Shown: in pieces, positions 1-6,424 of the stretch
Layout of the letters: every line of letters begins with the position of its first letter
How positions within the stretch are numbered: the first letter of the stretch is position 1
Origin: an uncultured Muribaculaceae bacterium
GTDB taxonomy: Bacteria; Bacteroidota; Bacteroidia; Bacteroidales; Muribaculaceae
Direction: 5' to 3'
Length of the DNA stretch: 8,088 nucleotides
Assembly (NCBI GenBank): GCA_902494515.1
Contig: CABUTS010000088.1
Location: forward strand, 1 to 8,088
Notes under the pieces: generated by a model
Databases searched by the model: none
What the model was told of the DNA's origin: nothing
Seen by the model: only the letters and a program-made list of their open reading frames with translations
Made by a program: the position numbers and the translations under genes

Positions 1-188
1 GGGGCGCCGTCGAGGGTGTCGGCGCGGCGGAGCCACTGTCGGGCTGCCTGGCGGAGCTGGGCCGTCAGGCGTCGGTCGGGCTGCGGGGTGAAGCCTCCGC
101 AGTCGTTGTATAGTGTGAAGATCCGGCGGCCGAGGGTCGCCATTTCTTCGGGTGCGGCGTTGGCGGGGGAGGAGAGAGTTTGGGTCAT
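1..188 (-). CDS. Partial CDS, N-terminal 62 codons, gene after the NusG-like antiterminator
   Basis: The reading frame opens with ATG at 188-186 and stays open for 62 codons to the left edge, so the 3' end is missing. The start shares ATGA (185-188) with the stop of the upstream 459-residue gene, which suggests translational coupling and one operon. The peptide begins MTQTLSSPANAAPEEMATLG, then has a run of hydrophobic and aromatic residues (IFTLYNDCGGF, residues 23-33) and an amphipathic Arg/Gln/Ala-rich helix at about 39-57. There is no signal peptide or membrane segment. I do not recognise the family. In Bacteroides capsule loci the gene directly after upxY is upxZ, a small inhibitor of other UpxY proteins, and the position and helical, soluble look would allow that, but I see no decisive UpxZ motif. 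The coding call rests on the overlap, the open frame and codon use like its neighbour. Confidence 0.65.
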   Translation of the reverse strand, partial: MTQTLSSPANAAPEEMATLGRRIFTLYNDCGGFTPQPDRRLTAQLRQAARQWLRRADTLDGA

Positions 189-1564
189 GGGAGAGCGTGG
201 AGAGAGGTTGTTTCGGGTCGGAGGAGTCGGGCGTCGAGGTCTACGGTCCATTCGATGCCGGTGGCGCCGAGGATTTCGAGGCGGTAGATTGTGGTGCCTT
301 TGTGGGTCGGGACGCTTTCGGAGGCGGCGTTTTCGCTGGCGGGGGCGCCGGGCTGGACGGCGGCGACGGTGGCCGAGAGGCCGCGGAAGAGGCCGCCGAC
401 GATTACCACGCGGTCGGCGGGTTGCAGGGGGATGGTGCCGAGGGGCTCGACGCGGTAGTCGGGGGTGAAGTGGCCGATGGTGAGCTGGAATTGCTCGAAT
501 TCGGCGTCGGGGATGGCGGCGTAGGTGGCGCCGGCGTCGGAGCCGTTGCGGTAGCACCAGGCGATGTCGCCGATCTGGCGGAAGAGGGGGGTGACGTCGG
601 CCGGGAGGGAGCGGAAGAAGACGATGTCGGGGAGGAGAGGGCGGGAGTCGGCTACGCGGCGGCGGCCGATGCGCCTGACGATTTCTTCGTGGGGGTAGAA
701 GATGTGTGGCCGCGCGAGGGGGGCGTTGAGCAGCCCGAGGCGGCGGGTGAGTTCGTCGAAACTGACGCGTGGACGCAGGCGCATTACGTACCAGCGTTTG
801 CCCGGGAGGGTGAAGGCCTGGGCGACGCGCGCAGTCAGGGCAGAGGTCGCAGGCGCGGAATCGGCGTTGGCTTTTTCGGGGTCATCGGGCAGTTCGGTGT
901 CGTTGGCCTTTTCGGTGTCATCGTCCATCTCTGCGTTCTTGACAAGCGCAAGATAGGGGAGCGCTGCGGGGACTTCGCCGGCGGCGGCGAGGATGGCTTC
1001 GGGGTCGGCTCCTTGGCGGAGGGCGGCGGCGCACCAGTAGCTGCGGAGCGTAGTCGCGGCGTCGCCGTACCATGGCAGCCGGGCCAGGAGGAGCCGGCGG
1101 TGAAGGCTGCCGGCGATTTTTTCGTTTACAAACCGCCCTTCGCGCAGGAGTTCAAAGGTGCGGACTTCGGCCGGGGAGGCTCCGCGGCGCGATGCTGCGG
1201 CGGTTACCATGCTGATGAACCGGTCGAGCTGTGCGGAGGTCAGGGCCCCTTGCCAGACGGATTCGCCGACATCTTTGAGGCTCTGTTTCAGCTGCTTGAA
1301 GAGCGGCGAGGGTGCTGCGAGACCCTCCTTGACGGCGGAGGTGTAGAGGCCGCTGAGCACGCTGAGGTATAGAGCGGCGGTGCGGAATGAGGTGCCTCCG
1401 GCGCCCATGGCTATGATCCAGCGGGTCGCGAGGGCGGCGTCGGAGAGGCTGTCGGGCGTTTCCAGCGAGCGGATGAACCCCTCGAAGGAATCGAGGGCCC
1501 AGCTGTAGGCCTTGCCTTTGGCGGCGGCCCGTTCGCGGAAGAATGGGAGGAATGACAGGAGCAC
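185..1564 (-). CDS. NusG/UpxY-type antiterminator fused to a degenerate tyrosine-recombinase-like N-terminal region
   Basis: The 459-residue product ends in a NusG-type unit: an NGN domain at about 255-365 (starts GKRWYVMRLRPR; LLPDIVFF at 310-317 sits where NusG has PLFPGYLFV) and a KOW domain at about 375-402 (ADRVVIVGGLFRG), with a polar insert at 404-424 before the last strands. Such proteins bind RNA polymerase and suppress termination; UpxY members act on capsule operons. The first 250 residues are not normal for this family. Residues 1-90 resemble the SAM-like core-binding domain of tyrosine recombinases, and 105-208 resemble a shortened catalytic domain: R174, G185-A186-D187 and G196 keep XerD spacing, with Y204 near the nucleophile position, but the HxxR His is T171, the GH His is E197 and the first Arg block is absent. 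An acidic linker follows (212-238). The start is GTG at 1564; the frame is open to a TGA at 1609 but has no ATG there. Recombinase activity is unlikely. The NusG call is firm; the recombinase ancestry is my inference. Confidence 0.85.
   Translation of the reverse strand: MLLSFLPFFRERAAAKGKAYSWALDSFEGFIRSLETPDSLSDAALATRWIIAMGAGGTSFRTAALYLSVLSGLYTSAVKEGLAAPSPLFKQLKQSLKDVGESVWQGALTSAQLDRFISMVTAAASRRGASPAEVRTFELLREGRFVNEKIAGSLHRRLLLARLPWYGDAATTLRSYWCAAALRQGADPEAILAAAGEVPAALPYLALVKNAEMDDDTEKANDTELPDDPEKANADSAPATSALTARVAQAFTLPGKRWYVMRLRPRVSFDELTRRLGLLNAPLARPHIFYPHEEIVRRIGRRRVADSRPLLPDIVFFRSLPADVTPLFRQIGDIAWCYRNGSDAGATYAAIPDAEFEQFQLTIGHFTPDYRVEPLGTIPLQPADRVVIVGGLFRGLSATVAAVQPGAPASENAASESVPTHKGTTIYRLEILGATGIEWTVDLDARLLRPETTSLHALP
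865..923 (-). repeat. Imperfect 36-base repeat encoding the acidic linker
   Basis: Two 23-base blocks (865-887 and 901-923) differ at two positions and start 36 bases apart. In the protein they give two 12-residue copies, DDTEKANDTELP and DDPEKANADSAP (residues 215-238), just before the NGN domain. The copies look like a recent in-frame duplication that lengthens a flexible linker between the recombinase-like half and the NusG-like half. Confidence 0.7.
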
Positions 1565-1693
1565 CGGTGGGGGAGGTCGCGATTTTTTTTTAAGCGGAGG
1601 CTCGGGTCAGAGCATTGTTTTCGACCCCCTTATGCCGGATTTTGCGCGGCGAAAGGAGTTAACATACTGACTGACAGAGGATACATTGCTCGA

Positions 1694-1719
1694 ATTCCGG
1701 GGCTCGGAATACCCGGAAT
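1694..1719 (-). promoter_or_regulatory. Perfect 8-bp hairpin in the presumed leader of the antiterminator operon
   Basis: ATTCCGGG at 1694-1701 and CCCGGAAT at 1712-1719 form a perfect 8-bp stem around a 10-base loop. No U-run follows on either strand, so it is not an ordinary terminator. It lies 130 bases upstream of the GTG start on the minus strand. If transcription starts near 1760-1780 it would be in the first part of the leader RNA. UpxY proteins need part of the 5' leader to act, and the NusG paralogue LoaP recognises a leader hairpin, so a recruitment role is possible but inferred. Confidence 0.45.
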
Positions 1720-1765
1720 GGCATGCAAAATGGCAAATGTGGTTTCCCATAAGCTAAATGCGGTG

Positions 1766-1813
1766 CAAAATTACGGAAAAAGGGTCAAATTACCCCCCCC
1801 CAACGTTAAACAA
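1766..1813 (-). promoter_or_regulatory. Candidate minus-strand promoter area containing a nine-base G/C tract
   Basis: Read on the minus strand, two -7-like elements occur: TAATTTTG (1773-1766), an exact TAnnTTTG match, and TAATTTGA (1792-1785), a near match. For the second, TTG at 1813-1811 lies 18 bases upstream, close to the usual 19-21 of Bacteroidota promoters, and half of that spacer is the G9 tract. For the first, the nearest TTG (1803-1801) is 27 bases away. Either would drive the antiterminator gene with a leader of about 200 bases. The exact element is not settled. Confidence 0.35.
1793..1801. repeat. C9 homopolymer tract
   Basis: Nine consecutive C on the plus strand (G9 on the minus strand) directly abut the -7-like TAATTTGA of the minus strand. 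Tracts of this length are prone to slipped-strand length change, which here would alter promoter spacing rather than a reading frame of a known gene. Confidence 0.8.
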
Positions 1814-1823
1814 TGTTAAACAA
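1805..1823. repeat. Tandem direct repeat GTTAAACAA, 10-base period
   Basis: GTTAAACAA occurs at 1805-1813 and again at 1815-1823, one helical turn apart. On the minus strand each copy reads TTGTTTAAC and so also offers a TTG for a -33 element. Same-face direct repeats are typical of a binding site for a dimeric regulator, but no regulator is known for this one. Confidence 0.55.
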
Positions 1824-1856
1824 GCAAAATTTGCCCTCCTGAAGCAACTTCATGCC

Positions 1857-1883
1857 GCCGGGACGAGCCTTCGGGACGTCGGC
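1857..1883 (+). other. Hairpin capped by a UUCG tetraloop
   Basis: GCC (1857-1859) pairs with GGC (1881-1883), GACG (1862-1865) with CGTC (1877-1880), and CC with GG around TTCG (1870-1873), leaving a GG bulge and a small AG/A internal loop. C(UUCG)G is a very stable RNA tetraloop, which favours the plus strand as the transcribed one. A T-run (1896-1900) lies 13 bases beyond the stem, too far for a clear terminator. Function unknown. Confidence 0.35.
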
Positions 1884-1988
1884 CTTGTTTCCGGATTTTT
1901 CTGCCTCGCTCAGGCTTGGCAAGAGCTTCGATTCGGCTTTGTTCCGGCCTCGTGCCCCTTCGCTCCCTGCAATTTTCGGGCGGGAAAG

Positions 1989-2019
1989 TTGAATAATTGA
2001 GGGGAAAAAGCTAATTTTG
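1989..2019 (+). promoter_or_regulatory. Bacteroidota-type promoter of the uptake operon
   Basis: TTG at 1989-1991 and TAATTTTG at 2012-2019 are separated by 20 bases, matching the -33 TTG and -7 TAnnTTTG elements used by the primary sigma factor of Bacteroidota. The -7 element ends only four bases before the ATG of the first gene, so transcription is expected to start at or very near that codon. The TAA inside the element is also the in-frame stop that rules out an earlier start. Confidence 0.65.
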
Positions 2020-2023
2020 CAGC

Positions 2024-3139
2024 ATGAATGTCGGACAACATACCTTCTGGCAGCCGGGCGCGCTTCTGTGCCTGGCCTCGGCGTTGCTGATAGCTGCGCT
2101 GCCGGGGTGCATGAAGTGGGATTACGACGACAAGCCGGAGGATTTCGAGGCGGCTCCGACCGGACTTTTCGTGCTCTGCGAGGGGAATTTCCAGTATGGA
2201 AACGCCACCCTGAGCTACTACGATCCGTCGGCCAAAACGGTTCAGAATGAGGTGTTTATGCGCGCCAACGGCATGCGCCTCGGCGACGTCGCGCAGTCGA
2301 TGACCATCTACGGCGGACGTGCCTGGATTGTGGTGAACAACTCCCATGTGATCTTCGCCGTCGACCCCGATACTTTTCGCGAAGTCGGCCGCATCGAGGA
2401 CCTGACGTCACCGCGCTTCATCCATTTCATTTCCCCCGAAAAGGCCTACGTCAGCCAGATCTGGGACAACCGAATTTTCATCGTCAACCCGCAGACATAC
2501 AGCATCACGGGGCATATCCGTGTGCCCGGAATGACCATGGAGAGCGGCTCCACGGAGCAGATGGTGCAGCAGGGACGCTACGTCTACTGCAACTGCTGGA
2601 GCTACAACAACACCATAATTAAAATAGACACCGCCACCGACGAGGTTGTCGGCAGCCTGGCGGTCGGAATCCAGCCGCAGTCGATCGCGCTGGACGTCAA
2701 CGGCTACCTTTGGGCGCTGACCGACGGCGGCTACGACGGCTCGCCCTACGGCTACGAGGCACCGCGGCTTTACCGCATTGACACTGAGAGTTTTACCATT
2801 GACCGGGAGTTTCGCTTCCGCCTCGCCGACGCCCCGCGCGACCTGCAGCTCAACGGCCGCGGCGACGAACTTTACTGGGTGAACGGCGACATCTGGCGCA
2901 TGAGCGTCAACTCGCAGCGGCTTCCCGCCGAGCCGTTTCTGCCGGAGCGTGGTACGAAGTATTACGCACTGACAGTCAGCCCGTTGACGGGCGAAGTATA
3001 TGTTGCCGACGCCATCGACTACCAGCAGCAGGGGATGATTTACCGCTACAGCCCCGAGGGGGAGCTGCTCGACGAATTCTATGTTGGCATCAACCCAGGC
3101 GCGTTCTGCTGGAAAACCGCGAAAGGGGGTGAAGAATGA
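2024..3139 (+). CDS. btuG: BtuG-like surface lipoprotein, YncE/DUF5074-type beta-propeller
   Basis: The 371-residue product has a lipoprotein signal ending LPGC, with Cys29 as the lipidated residue. The following MKWDYDDKPED is acidic with an early Lys, as in Bacteroidota lipoproteins sent to the cell surface. The rest is a seven-bladed-propeller-type sequence with recurrent blade strands such as ATLSYYD (61-67), VIFAVDP (109-115), RIFIVNP (150-156), TIIKIDT (197-203), RLYRIDT (248-254) and MIYRYSP (338-344). In Bacteroides, BtuG binds B12 very tightly and sits on the TonB receptor BtuB; btuG lies next to btuB there, as here (the stop overlaps the btuB-like start in ATGA). ATG 2024 is the only possible start, since a TAA precedes it in frame at 2012. 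The signal peptide is odd in having no Lys or Arg before the hydrophobic core. Substrate identity is inferred from family and context. Confidence 0.85.
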   Translation: MNVGQHTFWQPGALLCLASALLIAALPGCMKWDYDDKPEDFEAAPTGLFVLCEGNFQYGNATLSYYDPSAKTVQNEVFMRANGMRLGDVAQSMTIYGGRAWIVVNNSHVIFAVDPDTFREVGRIEDLTSPRFIHFISPEKAYVSQIWDNRIFIVNPQTYSITGHIRVPGMTMESGSTEQMVQQGRYVYCNCWSYNNTIIKIDTATDEVVGSLAVGIQPQSIALDVNGYLWALTDGGYDGSPYGYEAPRLYRIDTESFTIDREFRFRLADAPRDLQLNGRGDELYWVNGDIWRMSVNSQRLPAEPFLPERGTKYYALTVSPLTGEVYVADAIDYQQQGMIYRYSPEGELLDEFYVGINPGAFCWKTAKGGEE

Positions 3140-5247
3140 AACGTTTGAATGTCAGCTGCGTGGCTCGCGGGCTGCTTCTGCTTATGCTCGTCTGTCTTCT
3201 TTTCCCTGAGCTGAAAGCCCAGAAAACCTCCGACCGGATCCGGCGCTTGGGCGAAGTCACCGTAACCGGCCGGCGCCCGATGCGCGACATCGGCGTGGTG
3301 AAAACCGCCTTCGACTCGGTGACGCTCAAGGAGAATATCGCCCTGTCGATGGCCGACATCCTGACCTTCAATTCGCCGGTTTTCGTGAAAAGTTACGGCC
3401 GCGCCACCCTCTCGACGGTCGCTTTTCGCGGCACCTCGCCGAGCCATACCAAGGTGACCTGGAACGGCATGCAGATCAATAACCCGATGCTCGGCATGAC
3501 CGACTTCTCGACCATTCCCTCCTATTTCGTGGACCGCGCGCAGCTGCTCCACGGCACCTCGTCGGTGAACGAATCGGGCGGCGGGCTGGGCGGACTGGTG
3601 CAGCTGAGCACTGTCGCCGACGCGCCGGAAGGCATCGCCGCGCAGTATGTCCAGGGGATCGGGTCGTTCCGCACGTTCGACGAATTCCTGCGCGTCACCT
3701 TCCACAACAACCGCTGGACAACCTCCACCCGTGTGGTATATTCCTCATCGCCAAACGATTACACCTACATCAACCACGATAAAAAGGTCAACATCTACGA
3801 CCCCGACCACAACATAATCGGCCAGTATCACCCCAAGGAAAAGAACCGCTCCGGTTCCTACAAGGACTTCCACGCCCTGCAGGAGGTGTATTATTCGCTC
3901 GGCCCGCATGACCGCCTGGGGCTGAACGCGTGGTTCATCAGCTCCAACCGCGAGCTGCCGATGCTTACCACCGACTACGGTTCGGAGCGCGCCTTCGAGA
4001 ACCGTCAGCGGGAAAACACGCTGCGGTCGGTGCTCTCCTATGACCACACCGCCTCGCAGTGGTCGCTGGCCGCGAAGGGGGGCTACGCGCACACCTGGAT
4101 GGCCTACGACTACCGCCGCGAGCTGTCGGAAGGGAACTGGGCCGCCATGACCCGCTCGCGCAGCCGCGTGAACACCCTTTTCGGCCAGGCGCAGGGGAGC
4201 TACACCCCGTCGCGCCGCTGGCTGTTCAATGCCGGAGTGTCTGTGTATCAGTATTTTGTACGCTCCGAGGACAAGAACATCATCCTTCAGGACGGCGATC
4301 GCGCCATTGTAGGCTACGACAAGGCGCGGGTTGAGATGTCGGCATCCGTATCGGCCAAATGGCAGCCGGTCGACCCGCTGGGCCTCTCGGTGGTGCTCCG
4401 TCAGGAGAGTTTCGGCGACCGTACGGCACCGTTGATTCCGGCGTTTTTCATTGATTATCAGGTGATTGGAACCGAATGGGGCGGACTGCCCGTGGCGCTG
4501 ACGCTGAAAAGTTCGGTGAGCAAAAACTACCGTTTCCCCTCGCTCAACGACCTATATTTCCTCCCCGGCGGCAACCCTGACCTTAAGAGCGAAAGCGGCT
4601 TCAGCTACGATTTCGGCGCTGATTTCCGGATTGCCCGGTCCGACCGATTTGCGCTGAGTGCCGGGGCCACATGGTTCGACTCGCATATCGACGACTGGAT
4701 TCTCTGGCTGCCGACCCCCAAAGGCTTTTTCTCTCCGCGCAACGTCGGGAAGGTGCACGCCTACGGTATTGAGAGTCGCGCGAACCTGGAGCTGCAGCCG
4801 TTCCGGGGCTGGCTGCTCGATCTGAACGCCACCTACTCCTGGACTCCGTCGATCAACCGGGGCGCGAAAATGTCGCCTGCCGATCAGTCGGTCGGGAAAC
4901 AGCTGCCGTATGTGCCGCGGCATTCCGCTACGCTCACGGGGCGCCTCTCCTGGCGCAACTGGTCGTTCCTCTACAAGTGGGCGTATTACTCCGAGCGCTT
5001 CACCATGTCGAGCAACGACTACACCCTCTCGGGCCACCTGCCGGCATACTTTATGAGCAATATCTCGCTCGAAAAGGGGCTGTTTTTCAGGCCGGTAGAT
5101 CTGCAGCTGAAGCTGGCGGTGAACAACCTTTTCGACGAGGACTACCTCTCGGTGCTGTCGCGGCCGATGCCCGGCATCAATTTCGAATTTTTCGTCGGAA
5201 TAACCCCGAAGTTCGGGAAAAAGAAAGTGGAGGTGCCTAATTTTTAA
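3136..5247 (+). CDS. btuB: BtuB-like TonB-dependent outer-membrane receptor
   Basis: The 703-residue product has a Sec signal peptide (1-28, ending LKA), a TonB box EVTV at 40-43, a plug domain up to about residue 160 (AFRGTSPSHTKVTWNGMQIN at 96-115; GGGLGGLVQLST at 148-159) and then a 22-strand-type barrel rich in alternating aromatic residues, with YRFPSLNDLYF and NPDLKSE in the middle. The last barrel strand is near NFEFFVGITPKF, followed by a ten-residue basic tail that is longer than usual. There is no carboxypeptidase-like N-terminal domain, so it is a small BtuB/FepA-class receptor and not a SusC. It overlaps the btuG-like gene by four bases and precedes the btuF-like gene by 13 bases. 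It should import the ligand captured by the lipoprotein, using TonB-ExbBD energy. B12 is the likely ligand; a siderophore or heme is possible. Confidence 0.85.
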   Translation: MKRLNVSCVARGLLLLMLVCLLFPELKAQKTSDRIRRLGEVTVTGRRPMRDIGVVKTAFDSVTLKENIALSMADILTFNSPVFVKSYGRATLSTVAFRGTSPSHTKVTWNGMQINNPMLGMTDFSTIPSYFVDRAQLLHGTSSVNESGGGLGGLVQLSTVADAPEGIAAQYVQGIGSFRTFDEFLRVTFHNNRWTTSTRVVYSSSPNDYTYINHDKKVNIYDPDHNIIGQYHPKEKNRSGSYKDFHALQEVYYSLGPHDRLGLNAWFISSNRELPMLTTDYGSERAFENRQRENTLRSVLSYDHTASQWSLAAKGGYAHTWMAYDYRRELSEGNWAAMTRSRSRVNTLFGQAQGSYTPSRRWLFNAGVSVYQYFVRSEDKNIILQDGDRAIVGYDKARVEMSASVSAKWQPVDPLGLSVVLRQESFGDRTAPLIPAFFIDYQVIGTEWGGLPVALTLKSSVSKNYRFPSLNDLYFLPGGNPDLKSESGFSYDFGADFRIARSDRFALSAGATWFDSHIDDWILWLPTPKGFFSPRNVGKVHAYGIESRANLELQPFRGWLLDLNATYSWTPSINRGAKMSPADQSVGKQLPYVPRHSATLTGRLSWRNWSFLYKWAYYSERFTMSSNDYTLSGHLPAYFMSNISLEKGLFFRPVDLQLKLAVNNLFDEDYLSVLSRPMPGINFEFFVGITPKFGKKKVEVPNF

Positions 5248-5260
5248 GAATATATGCAAT

Positions 5261-6418
5261 ATGTTGGAAATTAGAAATATAAAGTGGCTTATAATGCTGA
5301 TTGCAGGGATTCTGTCAGCTGCTCTCTTTGTGGGCTGTTCAGCCCGGGAGGGGAGCGCCGCCGATTTCAGCGTTGAGCTATATAAACCGCAGTATGCCGG
5401 AGGGTTCGAAATCCTCGGCAAAGAGGGTAGCGCGAGCACACTGATCCGCGTCCGTGACCCCTGGCAGGGGGCTGACAGCGTTGTCACTGAGCTGTTTATC
5501 GCCCGTGGCGGCGAGGATGCCCCGGCCGGATTCGAAGGGCAGGTGGTCGAGGGTGACGCCCGGCGGATTGTGGCGATGTCGTCGACACATATCGCTATGC
5601 TCGACGCCTTCGGAGCTGTTCGGACCGTGGTCGGAGTCTCCGGCATCGACTACATTTTCAACAGAGATATTCAGGCACGCCGCGACAGCGTCGGTGATGT
5701 CGGGTATGAGGGAAACGTGAACTATGAGCGGCTGATGTCGCTCGACCCCGACCTCGTGTTGCTCTATGGCGTCAACGGCGCCAGCGCGATGGAGGGGAAA
5801 CTCCGCGAGCTCGGCATACCATATATGTATGTGGGGGATTACCTCGAGGATTCCCCCCTCGGAAAGGCCGAATGGCTTGTGGCTCTGGCCGAAATCACCG
5901 GGCGGCGCGAGGCCGGCGTGAAGGCTTTCGCCGGAATCCCCGAACGGTATAATGCGCTGAAACAGAAGGTGGAAGCTGCCGGATTGGACCGCCCGAAAAT
6001 CCTGCTGAACACCCCCTACAACGATGCGTGGATGATGCCGCCGGTCGACAGCTATGCCGCCCGGCTGGTCCGCGATGCCGGTGGGGTATTGGCTTACGAC
6101 CGGAATACCTCCAACAGTTCCGTAGCGGTGGATATGGAGGAGGCGTATATGCTTGCTGACCAGGCATATGCGTGGCTTAATACGGGCGCGGCGAACACCC
6201 TGGAGGATGTCGCGGCGCTCTGCCCGAAGTTCACCGATACTCCCCCCTTCCGCGAGGGACGGATCTACAACAACAACCTCCGTTCGACTCCGGCCGGAGG
6301 CAACGACTACTTCGAATCGGCCGTTGTGAACCCCGACCTCGTGCTCCGCGATATGGTCCGGATTTTCCATCCGGAACTTGTCGAAGAGGATTTTGTTTAC
6401 TATAAGAAACTGAATTGA
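5261..6418 (+). CDS. btuF: BtuF/FepB-like ABC transporter substrate-binding lipoprotein
   Basis: The 385-residue product has a lipoprotein signal with two basic residues (R5, K8), a hydrophobic core and LFVGC, making Cys26 the lipid anchor. After an N-terminal stretch of about 75 residues that Bacteroides members of this class often carry, the cluster-A (type III) binding-protein fold begins at RRIVAMSSTHIAML (101-114). It shows VNYERLMSLDPDLVLLYG (153-170), a typical first-lobe segment, and ends with the second lobe containing VVNPDLVLRDMVRIFHPEL (355-373). It would receive the ligand in the periplasm and deliver it to the permease. The first 50 bases of coding sequence are AT-rich compared with the rest. 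The ATG at 5261 is chosen because a start at Met12 would remove the charged n-region. Iron or heme chelates are the alternatives to B12. Confidence 0.85.
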   Translation: MLEIRNIKWLIMLIAGILSAALFVGCSAREGSAADFSVELYKPQYAGGFEILGKEGSASTLIRVRDPWQGADSVVTELFIARGGEDAPAGFEGQVVEGDARRIVAMSSTHIAMLDAFGAVRTVVGVSGIDYIFNRDIQARRDSVGDVGYEGNVNYERLMSLDPDLVLLYGVNGASAMEGKLRELGIPYMYVGDYLEDSPLGKAEWLVALAEITGRREAGVKAFAGIPERYNALKQKVEAAGLDRPKILLNTPYNDAWMMPPVDSYAARLVRDAGGVLAYDRNTSNSSVAVDMEEAYMLADQAYAWLNTGAANTLEDVAALCPKFTDTPPFREGRIYNNNLRSTPAGGNDYFESAVVNPDLVLRDMVRIFHPELVEEDFVYYKKLN

Positions 6419-6424
6419 ACGAAC

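Larger units (their letters stand above)
1565..2023. other. Divergent intergenic region
   Basis: This 459-base stretch separates the minus-strand antiterminator from the plus-strand uptake operon. I see no convincing gene in it. It is lower in GC than the genes in its middle part (about 1605-1850) and GC-rich again at 1850-1985. It holds a T9 tract (1583-1591), a hairpin (1694-1719), a possible minus-strand promoter area with a C9 tract (1766-1813), a tandem direct repeat (1805-1823), a UUCG hairpin (1857-1883) and the plus-strand promoter (1989-2019). The GC-rich piece at about 1885-1985 is unexplained. No tRNA or recognisable riboswitch is seen. Confidence 0.7.

Noticed and set aside
31..37. 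GCCACTG, a B12-box-like heptamer
   Set aside because: It lies inside the partial minus-strand gene, with none of the other riboswitch elements around it.
152..1372. Long plus-strand ORF of 406 codons
   Set aside because: It is antisense to the antiterminator gene and its product is a low-complexity Gly/Glu/Ala/Asp sequence with no domain; it exists because the GC-rich opposite strand has few stops.
1613..1815. Inverted repeat CATTGTTT (1613-1620) and AAACAATG (1808-1815) as borders of an invertible promoter
   Set aside because: Only 8 bp, does not extend, and lies in AT-rich sequence where chance matches are expected; known capsule-promoter inversion repeats are longer.
1718..1819. 33-codon plus-strand ORF that reads the C9 tract as three Pro codons
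   Set aside because: No similarity or ribosome-binding site; the frame looks like chance.
1758..2000. 80-codon plus-strand ORF in the intergenic region
   Set aside because: It runs through the C9 tract and the UUCG hairpin, has no recognisable domain or good ribosome-binding site, and ends just before the operon promoter.
5206..5225. CCCGAAGTTCGGG followed by A-run near the end of the receptor gene as a terminator
   Set aside because: It lies inside coding sequence, the loop is too small for the full palindrome, and the A-run is on the wrong side for the plus strand.
4552..5646. 364-codon minus-strand ORF
   Set aside because: Antisense shadow of the receptor and binding-protein genes, low-complexity and without domain; the plus-strand genes have full family signatures.
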